Shown piece after piece: positions 16,346-26,126 of a stretch of 64,000 bases of DNA. The first letter of the stretch is position 1. The number at the start of each line of letters is the position of its first letter. The notes beneath the pieces were generated by a model. It made no database searches. It was given only the letters and a program-made list of their open reading frames with translations, and was not told where the DNA came from. Origin of the DNA: Pseudomonas graminis. GTDB taxonomy: Bacteria; Pseudomonadota; Gammaproteobacteria; Pseudomonadales; Pseudomonadaceae. The translations under genes were made by a program, and so were the position numbers. The stretch is taken from contig NZ_MDEN01000055.1 in NCBI RefSeq assembly GCF_001705435.1, positions 124,001 to 188,000 of the forward strand, read 5' to 3'.

Positions 16346-17488
16346 ATGACCGTCACTCTGATTTTGATCTCGCTGTACGCGCTGTCGATCGCGGTATTTT
16401 GCCTCGCCACTCAGCGTTTACCGATCCTCTCCCAAGACGCGCTCCACCGCGTTTCGTCGCTGGACGGCCTGCGTGGCGTGCTCGCAACCGCAGTCATCGT
16501 TCATCACTTCATCGTCAGTTATTACTGGCACGTCAACGGGGTCTGGGAAACCACGGACAGCCGCGTGCTGAACAACATGGGCACGGTGCCGGTGTCGTTG
16601 TTTTTCATGATCACGGGCTATCTGTTTACCGCGAAGATTTACCGAAGCGAGCCGAAATGGCGGCAGATCCTGTCGTCACGGTTACGGCGGATTTTCCCGA
16701 TGTACCTCTTCAGCGTCGCGCTGATTACGGCCATCGCGCTGTACCAGTCAGCAGGCATCAGCGCGCCGATCATAGACACCATCAAGTCGCTCGGCCGGTG
16801 GGTGATTTTAATCGGCAGCCCCATCAATGGTTTTACGGACACCGTGCGTATCAACGCCTCGGTGCAGTGGACGCTGCTCTATGAAGCAGTTTTCTATCTG
16901 TCGCTGCCGGTGCTGTATTGCCTGCTTCGGCGCAAGCTCCCCGGCATAGCTGTCGTCGCCTCGCTGATTGTGCTGGCGTGCCTGTGGGGCGAATACCACC
17001 ATCACTTTCACAACCGGTTCATCAAACTGTTCGCTGTCGGCATCGCAGTGGCGGTGTTTGAAGACCGGATGCGCCAGTGGCGAATCGACTTCACGGGCGT
17101 GCGCTGCACGTTGGTTGCGGTCGTGATACTGCTGATCTGCATGAAGCTCAAATCGTATTCGACGCTGCAGATGCTGATCCTCGGCATTCCGTTTGCGCTG
17201 TTTGTGCTCGGCAACAGCTTGCACGGGTTGCTGGAGATTCGAGGATTGAAGATTTTGGGCGAGGCCAGCTTCAGCATTTACCTGCTGCACGGCATCGTCA
17301 TCTACAGCGCGTTCAGCTTGCTGGGCATGTATGACTTCACCACACCGGATCCACTCAGTTACGCGCTGTATTTACCGCTGATCATCCTGCTGACCAGCAG
17401 CATCAGCGTCGCGACGTACTGGTGCATCGAACATCCGTTCCTGCGCAAGGCACCCCCGAGCGCTAAAGCAACCCTGCCGAACGCTTAA
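16346..17488 (+). CDS. acyltransferase 3 family membrane protein
   Basis: About 380 residues with roughly ten membrane segments, from the ATG at 16346 where the first helix begins (MTVTLILISLYALSIAVFCL). The family core is present: SSLDGLRGVLATAVIVHHF, with the conserved Arg and His pair, then PVSLFFMITGYLF. Such proteins move acyl (often acetyl) groups from the cytosol onto exported sugars or lipids. No C-terminal SGNH domain is present, unlike the second acyltransferase in this window. The reading frame extends upstream to 16136, but that leader has no membrane segment or ribosome site. Confidence 0.82.
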   Translation: MTVTLILISLYALSIAVFCLATQRLPILSQDALHRVSSLDGLRGVLATAVIVHHFIVSYYWHVNGVWETTDSRVLNNMGTVPVSLFFMITGYLFTAKIYRSEPKWRQILSSRLRRIFPMYLFSVALITAIALYQSAGISAPIIDTIKSLGRWVILIGSPINGFTDTVRINASVQWTLLYEAVFYLSLPVLYCLLRRKLPGIAVVASLIVLACLWGEYHHHFHNRFIKLFAVGIAVAVFEDRMRQWRIDFTGVRCTLVAVVILLICMKLKSYSTLQMLILGIPFALFVLGNSLHGLLEIRGLKILGEASFSIYLLHGIVIYSAFSLLGMYDFTTPDPLSYALYLPLIILLTSSISVATYWCIEHPFLRKAPPSAKATLPNA

Positions 17489-17721
17489 GATTCGGTAACG
17501 GGTCACCGATGCTGGCTGGCCGATGGCGAACTGAACACCTCGTTCGCCCAGCTGGCCATGCTGCACCGGTGAGCAACTTCTTCGGGCGAACATCCCGCTA
17601 ATGAACGCTTCTGCGCAAACGTCGATCACTGACTGCCTCCCGACATCCCGGATGCGATGTTCGCAAAGGAATTCCCTCTCGGCCCGTGTTTACGTCCTTT
17701 TTATCCGATGAGAAGCCTTCC
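17489..17721. other. non-coding stretch between the acyltransferase gene and the glpT control region
   Basis: I see no convincing gene here. Short open stretches lack ribosome sites and family resemblance. The base composition falls toward AT near the glpT end. No terminator is obvious for the acyltransferase. Confidence 0.5.
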
Positions 17722-17762
17722 TATTTTCTGTAACGAAAATGTAATATTCGGATTCGCATAAC
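17722..17762 (+). promoter_or_regulatory. tandem GlpR-like operators upstream of glpT
   Basis: The box at 17722-17741 contains the inverted repeat ATTTTC-TGTAAC-GAAAAT. It agrees at about 15 of 20 positions with the recalled E. coli GlpR consensus (WATGTTCGWTAACGAACATW). A weaker box starts at 17743 (AATATTCGGATTCGCATAAC), 21 bases further, which is two helical turns. Both lie within 65 bases of the glpT start. Confidence 0.5.
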
Positions 17763-17785
17763 AATAAAATAAATGGAGTGTCCCG

Positions 17786-19135
17786 ATGTTTGCCTTTTTC
17801 CGTCCTGCCGCACATCAGGCTCCGCTGCCTGAGGAGCGTGTCGACTCTACCTACCGCCGCCTTCGCTGGCAGATTTTCGCCGGCATCTTCTTCGGCTACG
17901 CCGGCTACTATTTGCTGCGCAAGAATTTCTCGCTGGCCATGCCCTACCTGATCGACGAGGGATATACCCGTGGCCAACTGGGCCTCGCGATCTCAGCGAT
18001 TGCCATTGCGTACGGGCTGTCGAAATTCCTGATGGGGCTGGTGTCGGATCGCTCCAACCCGCGCTACTTCCTGCCATTCGGACTGGTGATTTCCGCGCTG
18101 GTGATGTTCGTGTTCGGATTCGCACCCTGGGCGACGTCCAGCGTAACCATCATGTTCATTCTGCTGTTCATCAATGGCTGGGCCCAAGGCATGGGCTGGC
18201 CGCCGAGCGGACGCACGATGGTGCACTGGTGGTCGCAGAAGGAGCGTGGCGGCGTGGTCTCGGTATGGAATGTGGCGCACAACGTCGGTGGTGGCTTGAT
18301 CGGCCCGCTGTTCCTGCTCGGGCTGGGTTGGACCAACGACTGGCACGCCGCGTTCTACGTGCCTGCGGCGGTTGCCCTGTTCGTCGCCCTGTTCGCCTTC
18401 GTCACCATGCGCGACACCCCACAGTCCGTGGGCTTGCCGCCGGTCGAGGACTACAAGAACGACTACCCGGAAGGCTACGACGCGAGCCACGAAGAGGAAT
18501 TCACCGCCAAAGAGATCTTCGTCAAATACGTCCTGCGTAACAAAATGCTCTGGTACATCGCGCTGGCCAACGTATTCGTTTACCTGCTGCGTTACGGCGT
18601 GCTGGACTGGGCGCCAACGTACTTGAAAGAAGCCAAGCACTTCGACGTCGACAAGACCTCGTGGGCCTACTTTTTTTATGAGTGGGCAGGCATTCCGGGC
18701 ACGCTGCTGTGCGGCTGGATGTCCGACAAGATCTTTCGTGGCAACCGTGGCCTGACCGGCATCGTGTTCATGGCAATGGTGACCGTTGCGACGTTGGTCT
18801 ACTGGCTCAACCCGCCCGGCAACCCCACCGTCGACATGATTGCGCTGGTCTCGATCGGCTTCCTGATTTACGGCCCGGTCATGCTGGTCGGCTTGCAGGC
18901 CCTTGAGCTGGCACCGAAGAAAGCCGCCGGCACCGCAGCGGGATTCACCGGCCTGTTCGGCTATCTCGGTGGCTCGGTCGCCGCCAGCGCGCTGATGGGT
19001 TACACGGTCGACCACTTCGGCTGGGACGGCGGCTTCGTGCTGCTGGTGTCCGCTTGCATCCTCGCAATAGCGTTCCTGATACCGACGCTGCGGCATACGC
19101 GGGTGGCGAGCCAGTCGCGAGAGGAGATAGCTTAA
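17786..19135 (+). CDS. glpT: glycerol-3-phosphate transporter
   Basis: This major-facilitator antiporter imports glycerol-3-phosphate in exchange for phosphate. It has 449 residues and twelve predicted membrane helices. The organophosphate:phosphate antiporter motifs are clear: [21 protein letters not shown] near residues 31-50 (with the conserved Arg of helix 1), [15 protein letters not shown] in the first half, and Arg in [18 protein letters not shown] in the second half. GGAG precedes the ATG. It is monocistronic, ending at a bidirectional terminator shared with the ChaC-like gene. Confidence 0.95.
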   Translation: MFAFFRPAAHQAPLPEERVDSTYRRLRWQIFAGIFFGYAGYYLLRKNFSLAMPYLIDEGYTRGQLGLAISAIAIAYGLSKFLMGLVSDRSNPRYFLPFGLVISALVMFVFGFAPWATSSVTIMFILLFINGWAQGMGWPPSGRTMVHWWSQKERGGVVSVWNVAHNVGGGLIGPLFLLGLGWTNDWHAAFYVPAAVALFVALFAFVTMRDTPQSVGLPPVEDYKNDYPEGYDASHEEEFTAKEIFVKYVLRNKMLWYIALANVFVYLLRYGVLDWAPTYLKEAKHFDVDKTSWAYFFYEWAGIPGTLLCGWMSDKIFRGNRGLTGIVFMAMVTVATLVYWLNPPGNPTVDMIALVSIGFLIYGPVMLVGLQALELAPKKAAGTAAGFTGLFGYLGGSVAASALMGYTVDHFGWDGGFVLLVSACILAIAFLIPTLRHTRVASQSREEIA

Positions 19136-19148
19136 GTCTCAAACGAAA

Positions 19149-19182
19149 AGGGCTTGGTCAGTGCAATGATCAAGCCTTATTC
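19149..19182. terminator. bidirectional terminator between glpT and the ChaC-like gene
   Basis: GGCTTGGTCA (19151-19160) pairs with TGATCAAGCC (19167-19176), nine of ten, around GTGCAA. A-rich bases precede it and T-rich bases follow. Confidence 0.75.
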
Positions 19183-19192
19183 GGACCAGAAG

Positions 19193-19867
19193 CTATATCG
19201 CCAACAACACCGGCCTGCACCGCTTGAACCGCGCTTCCAGGCTCAGGTCCGGCATGGCGTGGGTGCGCAGTGCGCGGATGGTTTGCTCGACGTATTCCCA
19301 CGTGGTCCCGTATCGGCCGCTGGCATTGGCCAGCACCTGGGTGAGCACGCTGTCGGGCAGGTTCCCGGCGTAACTCGGCAGATGCCGCTCCAGCACAAAT
19401 CCCAGCGCCTGCACCTTGGTGCCGTCTTCAAGTCGGCAGTTGAGCCAGTGCGGGCGGTAGGACGGGAACGGCATTTCTCTCTGCCACAACGCCAGCAGGG
19501 ACTCGTCGATATTGTCTTCGGGCAACCGGTAGGCGAATCCGCTGCAGGAGCCGCCGCGGTCCAGACCGAATACCAGCCCTGGCTGCTCGGGCGTGCCACG
19601 GTGTTCGTGGGACCAGAGATAGAGACCGCGATGATAGCCGTGGACCCGTCCGCGCTGACGCTCGACGGCGCTGCACTCGGGTCGCCAGATCAATGATCCG
19701 TATGCGAACAACCAGATCGGGCCGCCCTTGTGACGGCTCATCGTGGCGTGGATGGAGGCAAGAAGCTGCTCGCGGCTCAGTTTCGGCCCAAGATCGATGA
19801 CCGGCGGGTAGGACAACCCCAAGCCATCATGGACAGCTTCCGCCAGGATATTGATTTGATTCCCCAT
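19193..19867 (-). CDS. gamma-glutamylcyclotransferase, ChaC family
   Basis: The product is predicted to cleave glutathione to 5-oxoproline and Cys-Gly in the cytosol. I chose the ATG at 19865-19867, preceded by GGGGGGA, giving 224 residues. The family's substrate loop IWLFAYGSLIWRPE lies near residues 50-63, followed by VHGYHRGLYLWSHEHRGT and a segment like PGLVFGLDRGGSCSGFAYRLPE. It is convergent with glpT. The reductase gene lies about 210 bases upstream in the same direction. Confidence 0.88.
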   Translation of the reverse strand: MGNQINILAEAVHDGLGLSYPPVIDLGPKLSREQLLASIHATMSRHKGGPIWLFAYGSLIWRPECSAVERQRGRVHGYHRGLYLWSHEHRGTPEQPGLVFGLDRGGSCSGFAYRLPEDNIDESLLALWQREMPFPSYRPHWLNCRLEDGTKVQALGFVLERHLPSYAGNLPDSVLTQVLANASGRYGTTWEYVEQTIRALRTHAMPDLSLEARFKRCRPVLLAI

Positions 19868-20078
19868 CTGGTTCCCCCCACCGGCAAGGCTGACGCCGGT
19901 GCAACGCTGAACACTCATGAAACGGGTCTGGCAACAACGAATGAACAATCAGACGGCATCGCAGGCAGTGTGACGTTGTGACTCGGCCACCGGCGCACGG
20001 GTCACGCCGGAAAAGCCGATATCTGACAAACAGCCATGCAATACGCTGTCCACATCCAGCCCGGCGAGTGGCTGCGCT

Positions 20079-21047
20079 TCAGGGCCTCGGCGCATACGCG
20101 AACACATCGGCACGCATCTGATGCGCATCCATGCCCGCCAGCACCAGCGCATCGAGGGTCGAATAGACCATGGCCGGGGAGCCGCTGGCATACACATAAA
20201 GCGGCTTCAGATCGCTGAAGTCCTCGCAAACCGCCTCATGCAGCATGCCGCAGCGCCCTTCCCAACCGCACAGATCACTGACGATCCTGTGCAGGAACAG
20301 ATTAGGCAGCGTCTGCCACTCCTCCCAATGCGTGAGCTGGTAGAAATCTTCCGGACGGCGCATTCCCCAATACACATGCACCGGATAGGGGAAACCTTTG
20401 GCGCGGCAATGCTCGATCAGGCTGTGCATCTGCCCCATACCGGTGCCTGCCGCAATCAATACCAGCGGGCCATCGGGCAATTCGCCCAGATGAGTATCGC
20501 CGAAGGGCAAGTCAACCCGCGCCATGCCCTCGCGCCGCAGCTGCTTGATCAGGTTTTGCGCACTGGCCTCGCGGGCGAGGACGTGAATTTCGAGATCGCG
20601 CCCGCTCTCCGGCGCTGACGCCATGGAAAACGCCGATTTTTCGCCGTCGTCCCGATGGATCATCAGGTACTGACCGGCGTGATAACGCGGCGGCTTGCCG
20701 GCAGGCGCACGGAGCATCACGCGCCAGACATCGCCGCCGACTTCAACACACTCGCTGACCTGGCAGGCGAACGTACGCACCGGCAGCTCGCCGAGCGCCA
20801 GCACGCTGTCCCACAGCACAACGCAGTCTTCCTGCGGCACCGCCAGGCACGTGTAGATTTCGCCGTGGTTGCGGATCTCTCCGGCCTGCTCGACGCTGCC
20901 TTCAACCAGCAGCGCGGAACAGATGTGGCAATTGCCGTTGCGACAGCTCTGAGGGCATTCATAGCCCAGACGCTGGGCGGCGTCGAGGATCCGTTCGCCT
21001 GGCAATGTCTCGATGACCGCGCCCGAGGGCTGCAAAGTTACACGCAT
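20079..21047 (-). CDS. 2Fe-2S ferredoxin/flavin reductase (annotated in relatives as CDP-6-deoxy-delta-3,4-glucoseen reductase)
   Basis: The 322-residue protein joins an N-terminal plant-type ferredoxin domain to a ferredoxin-NADP reductase module. The cluster ligands are C35, C40, C43 (CRNGNCHIC) and C67. FAD binding is seen in the RxxS-like KSAFSMASAPE, and NAD(P)H binding in LIAAGTGMGQMHSLIEH. Its ATG overlaps the ubiD stop (TGATG), indicating translational coupling. The glucoseen-reductase name comes from distant similarity to a deoxysugar enzyme; no sugar genes lie nearby. A flavin-reduction role linked to UbiD is my inference, by analogy with the E. coli ubiD-fre pair. Confidence 0.82.
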   Translation of the reverse strand: MRVTLQPSGAVIETLPGERILDAAQRLGYECPQSCRNGNCHICSALLVEGSVEQAGEIRNHGEIYTCLAVPQEDCVVLWDSVLALGELPVRTFACQVSECVEVGGDVWRVMLRAPAGKPPRYHAGQYLMIHRDDGEKSAFSMASAPESGRDLEIHVLAREASAQNLIKQLRREGMARVDLPFGDTHLGELPDGPLVLIAAGTGMGQMHSLIEHCRAKGFPYPVHVYWGMRRPEDFYQLTHWEEWQTLPNLFLHRIVSDLCGWEGRCGMLHEAVCEDFSDLKPLYVYASGSPAMVYSTLDALVLAGMDAHQMRADVFAYAPRP

Positions 21048-22513
21048 CAATCAATTCCCAGCTGAGTCCAGATTTCATCGATCCGGCGGGTCACCGCTTC
21101 GTCCTTGACGATAGCGCGACCCCATTCACGGGTGGTTTCGCCCGGCCACTTATGGGTGGCATCGAGCCCCATTTTCGAGCCCAGACCGGACACCGGCGAG
21201 GCGAAGTCGAGGTAGTCGATTGGCGTGTTGTCGATCATCACCGTGTCGCGCTTGGGGTCCATGCGCGTGGTGATCGCCCAGATGACGTCATTCCAGTCAC
21301 GGGCATTGATGTCGTCGTCGGTGACGATAACGAACTTGGTGTACATGAACTGTCGCAAAAACGACCAGACCCCCAGCATCACGCGCTTGGCATGGCCGGG
21401 GTACTGCTTCTTGATCGTCACGACCGCCATGCGGTACGAGCAACCCTCGGGCGGCAGGTAGAAGTCGACGATTTCCGGGAACTGCTTCTGCAGAATCGGC
21501 ACGAAGACTTCGTTTAGCGCAACGCCCAGGATGGCCGGCTCGTCAGGCGGCCGGCCCGTGTAGGTGCTGTGGTAAATCGGCTTGATGCGGTGGGTGATGC
21601 GCTCGACCGTGAAGACCGGGAAGCTGTCGACCTCGTTGTAGTAGCCGGTGTGGTCGCCGTACGGACCCTCGTCGGCCATTTCGCCGGGATGAATCACCCC
21701 TTCAAGGACGATTTCGGCGCTGGCGGGGACCTGGAGGTCGTTGCCACGGCACTTGATCAGTTCGGTACGGTTGCCACGCAGCAGGCCGGCGAATGCGTAT
21801 TCGGACAAGCTGTCGGGCACCGGCGTGACGGCGCCCAGAATGGTGGCGGGGTCAGCGCCCAAGGCCACGGACACCGGGAATGGCTGACCCGGGTGCTTGT
21901 TGCACCAATCCCTGAAATCCAGCGCGCCGCCGCGGTGGCTGAGCCAGCGCATGATCACCTTGTTGCGGCCGATCACCTGCTGGCGATAGATACCCAGATT
22001 CTGCCGTTCTTTGTTGGGCCCGCGAGTGACCGTCAGCCCCCACGTAATCAGCGGGCCGACATCGCCGGGCCAGCAGGTCTGCACGGGCAGCATGCCAAGG
22101 TCGACGTCGTCGCCCTCGATCACGATCTCCTGACACGGCGCGTCCTTGACGACTTTCGGCGCCATGGCGATCACTTTTCTGAAGATGGGCAGCTTGGACC
22201 AAGCGTCTTTCAAGCCCTTGGGCGGCTCGGGCTCTTTAAGGAAAGCCAGCAGCTTGCCGATTTCCCGCAGTTCGGACACCGACTCGGCGCCCATGCCCAT
22301 AGCGACGCGCTCGGGCGTGCCAAACAGGTTGCCAAGCACCGGGATGTCGAAACCCGTCGGCTTTTCGAAGAGCAGCGCCGGCCCCTTGTTGCGCAGGGTC
22401 CGGTCGCAGATCTCGGTCATTTCCAGTACAGGGGAAATGGGCACCTGAATGCGTTTCAACTCTCCGCGCTGCTCAAGCTGCTGCACGAAATCCCGTAGAT
22501 CCTTGAATTTCAT
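21047..22513 (-). CDS. ubiD: 4-hydroxy-3-polyprenylbenzoate decarboxylase
   Basis: UbiD removes the carboxylate from the polyprenylated ring in ubiquinone synthesis, using prenylated FMN made by UbiX. The start at ATG 22511-22513 ([20 protein letters not shown]) matches the family better than a GTG four codons upstream. At 488 residues the length is typical. The prenyl-FMN and metal-binding core shows [19 protein letters not shown], and the conserved Glu region [11 protein letters not shown] lies in the second half. It is coupled to the downstream reductase gene. Confidence 0.95.
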   Translation of the reverse strand: MKFKDLRDFVQQLEQRGELKRIQVPISPVLEMTEICDRTLRNKGPALLFEKPTGFDIPVLGNLFGTPERVAMGMGAESVSELREIGKLLAFLKEPEPPKGLKDAWSKLPIFRKVIAMAPKVVKDAPCQEIVIEGDDVDLGMLPVQTCWPGDVGPLITWGLTVTRGPNKERQNLGIYRQQVIGRNKVIMRWLSHRGGALDFRDWCNKHPGQPFPVSVALGADPATILGAVTPVPDSLSEYAFAGLLRGNRTELIKCRGNDLQVPASAEIVLEGVIHPGEMADEGPYGDHTGYYNEVDSFPVFTVERITHRIKPIYHSTYTGRPPDEPAILGVALNEVFVPILQKQFPEIVDFYLPPEGCSYRMAVVTIKKQYPGHAKRVMLGVWSFLRQFMYTKFVIVTDDDINARDWNDVIWAITTRMDPKRDTVMIDNTPIDYLDFASPVSGLGSKMGLDATHKWPGETTREWGRAIVKDEAVTRRIDEIWTQLGID

Positions 22514-22583
22514 TAACCCGGCCACTCACCAAATAGATGCACATCCTACCTGCTCTGACCGCAGAGGGCAGCTTGTGTCCAAC

Positions 22584-24542
22584 TCAAATGCGCGGTGTTT
22601 CGCGCAACAGCGGCGCGAACAGCAGTTGCATCTTCTCGCCGCCCAGGTCCGACAGGTGATCTTCGTCCTTGTACAGCGAACGCCCATCAACTTCGGCACG
22701 GCACAGACCGCCCTCACACAGCAGCGGTTTAGGGTCGATCAGGTGAATGCCTGCATCCGCACGGCTGAGGGTGTCGAACAGGTGGTTGATAAACGCCTGC
22801 CGCCCATCAAGCTCCGCAGCCGGACGCCCGACCTCTGCAGCCGAACGTCCAACCCTCGCCAGGCTGCTCAATCGCTCGATGGTGCCCTTGCGCTGCTGCG
22901 GCACTTCCTTGAACAACCAGACCTGCGCCCCCGCTGCTCGCAATTCAGCGATCTGCGCTTTCAAAGCATCGGCGAAATACGCTTCGTTTCGGGGAATGGA
23001 TTCGTGTTTCAGCAGCACGTTGCTTTTGTTGCCGTCTTCCAGGCCGTAGATGTACAAACTCCAGCGCGCGGCCAGCGTCACGTCAGGGATTTTCTGTGCT
23101 CGAACGCGCTCGACGTTCAGGGCGTTGAAGTCCTGACAGCGCTTGCTTGTTGCGGTGCTGACCAGCGGCGGACATCCGCTCATGCTTGCCAGCCAGACAG
23201 GCACATGGACTTGCTCGGCCGCGCTTCTGACGCCTGGCCACAGGGCTGCCGCATGACTGTCGCCCCAGACGAGATGGGACGGCGCGGCATCGGCATTGCC
23301 ACCCGCCCGACAGAGCTTGTCCAGACCTTCGCTGTGCTTTGATCCGAGCAGGAAACAGTCCATCTGCCCGGCGCTCCACTCCCGCGACTGCGCATATTGC
23401 AGGGCCTGGCCGGACAGGCGTTGCGGTACGCCGTCACTGGAGCGCACCGCCTGCCCCATCAGCGCCAATACGGCCAGCGTCAGCAGTCCGCCCATCAGTA
23501 CCGGCTTGCGGCCGGCCAGCACGCGGCGTTCACGGAATGGCAGCTCGACAAAGCGCCAGCTGATCCAGGCAAGCGCGCCGGTCAGAAGGATCCAGCCAAT
23601 CGCTTCAAGGTCAGAAATTCCGTCAGCTGAAATTGCATTGGCATAGACATGAATAGGCCAATGCCACAGGTACAGCGAGTAGGAGATAAGCCCGATTGCC
23701 ACCAGCGGTTTGATGCTCAGAAAACGCCCGACCCATGACGCGGGATGACCGTTGGCCCAGATCATCGCTGTGGTGCCCATCACAGGCAGCAGCGCCGCCC
23801 AGCCGGGGAATTGCGTGGTTTTGTCAAAACTCAGCATCGCCAACACGACCGCCGCAAAACCGCTCAAACTGACCGTTTGATACATCCAGCTCGGCAGCGG
23901 GCGTCTAGGCGCAGGGGCGACGGCCAGCATCGCCCCGCACAGCAGTTCCCATGCACGCATCGGCAGCAGAAAGAATGCTGCCTCGGGTTTGTGCTTGATC
24001 GCCCAGATGTTCAGCCCGAACGACAGCACCAGCAGGCCGAGCAGCAACCAGCGCCAGTGCCGCACGTACCGCGTCGCCAGCACCATCAGCAGCGGGAAGA
24101 AAATGTAGTACTGCTCCTCCACCGCCAGCGACCAGGTGTGAAGAAGCGGTTTGAAATCTGACGCGGAATCGAAGTAGCCGTCCTGCCGCATGAACAGCAG
24201 GTTGGACATGAACATCGACTGATACCGCACTTCCCGGCCCAGCTCGGCGTAGTCCTTGGGCGTCAGCAATATCCAGCCAAACGCCAACGTGGCCAGCACG
24301 ACAACGGTCACGGCAGGGACGATACGCCGCGCGCGACGGGCCCAGAAATCGACGAAGCTGAATCGCCCCGCGCTGATCTCGCGGAAGATGATAGACGTGA
24401 TCAGGTAGCCGGAGATGACGAAAAACACGTCGACGCCGACGAAGCCGCCGCTCAGGCCCAGACCGAAGTGAAACAACAGCACCGGGACCACGGCCAGGGC
24501 CCGCAGCCCATCGATATCACGGCGATTGCCAAACGTGTGCAT
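22584..24542 (-). CDS. O-acyltransferase with C-terminal SGNH domain (OafA-like)
   Basis: The 652-residue protein has an N-terminal acyltransferase-3 domain (residues about 8-350; RDIDGLRALAVVPVLLFHFG and FFVISGYLI; about ten membrane helices) and a periplasmic SGNH hydrolase-like domain. Block I is LVWGDSHAAALWPG and the catalytic Asp-x-x-His is in KDEDHLSDLG near the C-terminus. Such two-domain proteins acetylate lipopolysaccharide O-antigen or other surface glycans. The gene lies alone upstream of ubiD and downstream of the rho terminator. A short tandem repeat lies within the SGNH part. Confidence 0.9.
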   Translation of the reverse strand: MHTFGNRRDIDGLRALAVVPVLLFHFGLGLSGGFVGVDVFFVISGYLITSIIFREISAGRFSFVDFWARRARRIVPAVTVVVLATLAFGWILLTPKDYAELGREVRYQSMFMSNLLFMRQDGYFDSASDFKPLLHTWSLAVEEQYYIFFPLLMVLATRYVRHWRWLLLGLLVLSFGLNIWAIKHKPEAAFFLLPMRAWELLCGAMLAVAPAPRRPLPSWMYQTVSLSGFAAVVLAMLSFDKTTQFPGWAALLPVMGTTAMIWANGHPASWVGRFLSIKPLVAIGLISYSLYLWHWPIHVYANAISADGISDLEAIGWILLTGALAWISWRFVELPFRERRVLAGRKPVLMGGLLTLAVLALMGQAVRSSDGVPQRLSGQALQYAQSREWSAGQMDCFLLGSKHSEGLDKLCRAGGNADAAPSHLVWGDSHAAALWPGVRSAAEQVHVPVWLASMSGCPPLVSTATSKRCQDFNALNVERVRAQKIPDVTLAARWSLYIYGLEDGNKSNVLLKHESIPRNEAYFADALKAQIAELRAAGAQVWLFKEVPQQRKGTIERLSSLARVGRSAAEVGRPAAELDGRQAFINHLFDTLSRADAGIHLIDPKPLLCEGGLCRAEVDGRSLYKDEDHLSDLGGEKMQLLFAPLLRETPRI

Positions 24543-24587
24543 GACGCTCCTTGTCTACGGGAGAGATCTACAGAAAAGGTCAAAAAA

Positions 24588-24615
24588 AATGGTGTCCAGA
24601 AGGACACCATTTTTC
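24588..24615. terminator. intrinsic terminator downstream of rho
   Basis: The stem GGTGTCC/GGACACC with extended AAT/ATT ends has a long A run on one side and T run on the other. It terminates rho on the minus strand, where the T run is eight long. Confidence 0.9.
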
Positions 24616-24638
24616 TACGGTCGGTTCAGCGCAGGGTG

Positions 24639-25898
24639 TTACTTGCGCTTCATCGACAGGAAGAACTCATCGTTGGTCTTGGTCTGTTTCAGCTTGTCGA
24701 TCAAGAACTCGATGGCCGCGACCTCATCCATAGGATGCAGCAGCTTGCGCAGGATCCACATGCGCTGCAACTCGTCGTCGGCCGTCAGCAACTCTTCGCG
24801 GCGTGTGCCGGAGCGGTTGATGTTGATGGCCGGGAAGACGCGCTTCTCTGCGATCTTGCGATCCAGAGGCAGCTCCATGTTGCCGGTGCCTTTGAATTCT
24901 TCGTAGATCACTTCGTCCATCTTCGAGCCGGTTTCAACCAGCGCGGTGGCGATGATGGTCAGCGAGCCACCTTCTTCGATGTTACGTGCCGCACCGAAGA
25001 AACGCTTTGGCTTCTCGAGGGCGTGCGCATCGACACCACCGGTCAGGACCTTGCCGGAGCTCGGAATGACGGTGTTGTAGGCGCGAGCCAGACGGGTGAT
25101 GGAGTCGAGCAGGATGACCACGTCCTTCTTGTGCTCGACCAGGCGCTTGGCCTTTTCGATCACCATTTCGGCGACCTGCACGTGACGGGTAGGTGGCTCG
25201 TCGAAGGTAGAAGCAACCACTTCGCCGCGCACGGTGCGCTGCATCTCGGTGACTTCTTCCGGACGCTCATCGATCAGCAGAACGATCAGATGGACTTCAG
25301 GGTTGTTGCGCGTGATGTTCGACGCGATGTTCTGCAGCATGATGGTCTTGCCCGCTTTTGGCGGAGCAACGATCAGACCGCGCTGACCTTTACCGATCGG
25401 AGCACACAGATCGATGACGCGACCGGTGAGGTCTTCGGTGGAACCGTTACCGGCTTCCATCTTCATGCGAATGGTCGGGAACAGCGGCGTCAGGTTTTCA
25501 AACAGAATCTTGTTCTTCGCGTTTTCTGGACGGTCGAAGTTGATGGTGTCGACCTTGAGCAGTGCGAAGTAACGCTCGCCTTCCTTCGGCGGACGGATCT
25601 TGCCGACAATGGTGTCGCCCGTGCGCAGGTTGAAGCGGCGGATCTGGCTCGGCGAGACGTAAATGTCGTCTGGGCCGGCAAGGTAGGAGGCGTCTGCAGA
25701 ACGGAGGAAGCCGAAGCCATCCTGGAGGATCTCCAGCACGCCGTCACCCGAGATTTCCTCGCCGCTTTTCGCATGTTTCTTCAGCAGGGAGAAAATCACG
25801 TCCTGCTTGCGCGAACGGGCCATATTTTCAATGCCCATCTGTTCGGCCATTTCGAGCAGATCGGTAATAGGCTTTTGCTTGAGTTCAGTCAGGTTCAT
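24639..25898 (-). CDS. rho: transcription termination factor Rho
   Basis: This hexameric RNA-dependent ATPase releases transcripts. The 419 residues are the standard length. An N-terminal helical and cold-shock-like RNA-binding domain contains [10 protein letters not shown] near residue 60. The P-loop APPKAGKT is at 178-185, followed by the Walker B region ([16 protein letters not shown]) and the Q-loop/R-loop segment [16 protein letters not shown]. It lies downstream of trxA with a terminator and a leader of about 230 bases between them. Confidence 0.98.
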   Translation of the reverse strand: MNLTELKQKPITDLLEMAEQMGIENMARSRKQDVIFSLLKKHAKSGEEISGDGVLEILQDGFGFLRSADASYLAGPDDIYVSPSQIRRFNLRTGDTIVGKIRPPKEGERYFALLKVDTINFDRPENAKNKILFENLTPLFPTIRMKMEAGNGSTEDLTGRVIDLCAPIGKGQRGLIVAPPKAGKTIMLQNIASNITRNNPEVHLIVLLIDERPEEVTEMQRTVRGEVVASTFDEPPTRHVQVAEMVIEKAKRLVEHKKDVVILLDSITRLARAYNTVIPSSGKVLTGGVDAHALEKPKRFFGAARNIEEGGSLTIIATALVETGSKMDEVIYEEFKGTGNMELPLDRKIAEKRVFPAININRSGTRREELLTADDELQRMWILRKLLHPMDEVAAIEFLIDKLKQTKTNDEFFLSMKRK

Positions 25899-26092
25899 AT
25901 AGGAATGACGTAATCATGTATGGAGGGGGAAATTAAGCTTTTGGCTTAATGAGGCCGCGCCGCAGAGAAGGCGACAGGATCGCGTGCAAATCGAAAGGAG
26001 ACGGTCGGCGACGGCTAGCAGGGGGCAACGGAGAAGCCGTTGCGGGGCCGAATGTACCACTTGATTTTCTGAGCGTCTAGTACGACGCCCGA
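25899..26092 (-). promoter_or_regulatory. rho 5' leader with a small hairpin
   Basis: The stretch upstream of rho holds no gene. ATTAAGC (25932-25938) and GCTTAAT (25944-25950) form a perfect 7-base hairpin about 35-50 bases before the ATG. C-rich runs follow it in the transcript. Rho is known to autoregulate in its leader in E. coli; that this leader does so is inference. Confidence 0.4.
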
Positions 26093-26117
26093 AAAAAACC
26101 CCGCGATTTGCGGGGCT
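26093..26117 (-). terminator. intrinsic terminator downstream of trxA
   Basis: On the minus strand CCCCGC-AAAT-GCGGGG is followed by seven T residues. It separates trxA from rho. Confidence 0.9.
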
Positions 26118-26126
26118 ATATCGTCA

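Noticed and set aside
17489..17721. Possible gene remnant between the acyltransferase gene and glpT
   Set aside because: Short open stretches in several frames show no family likeness and no start signals.
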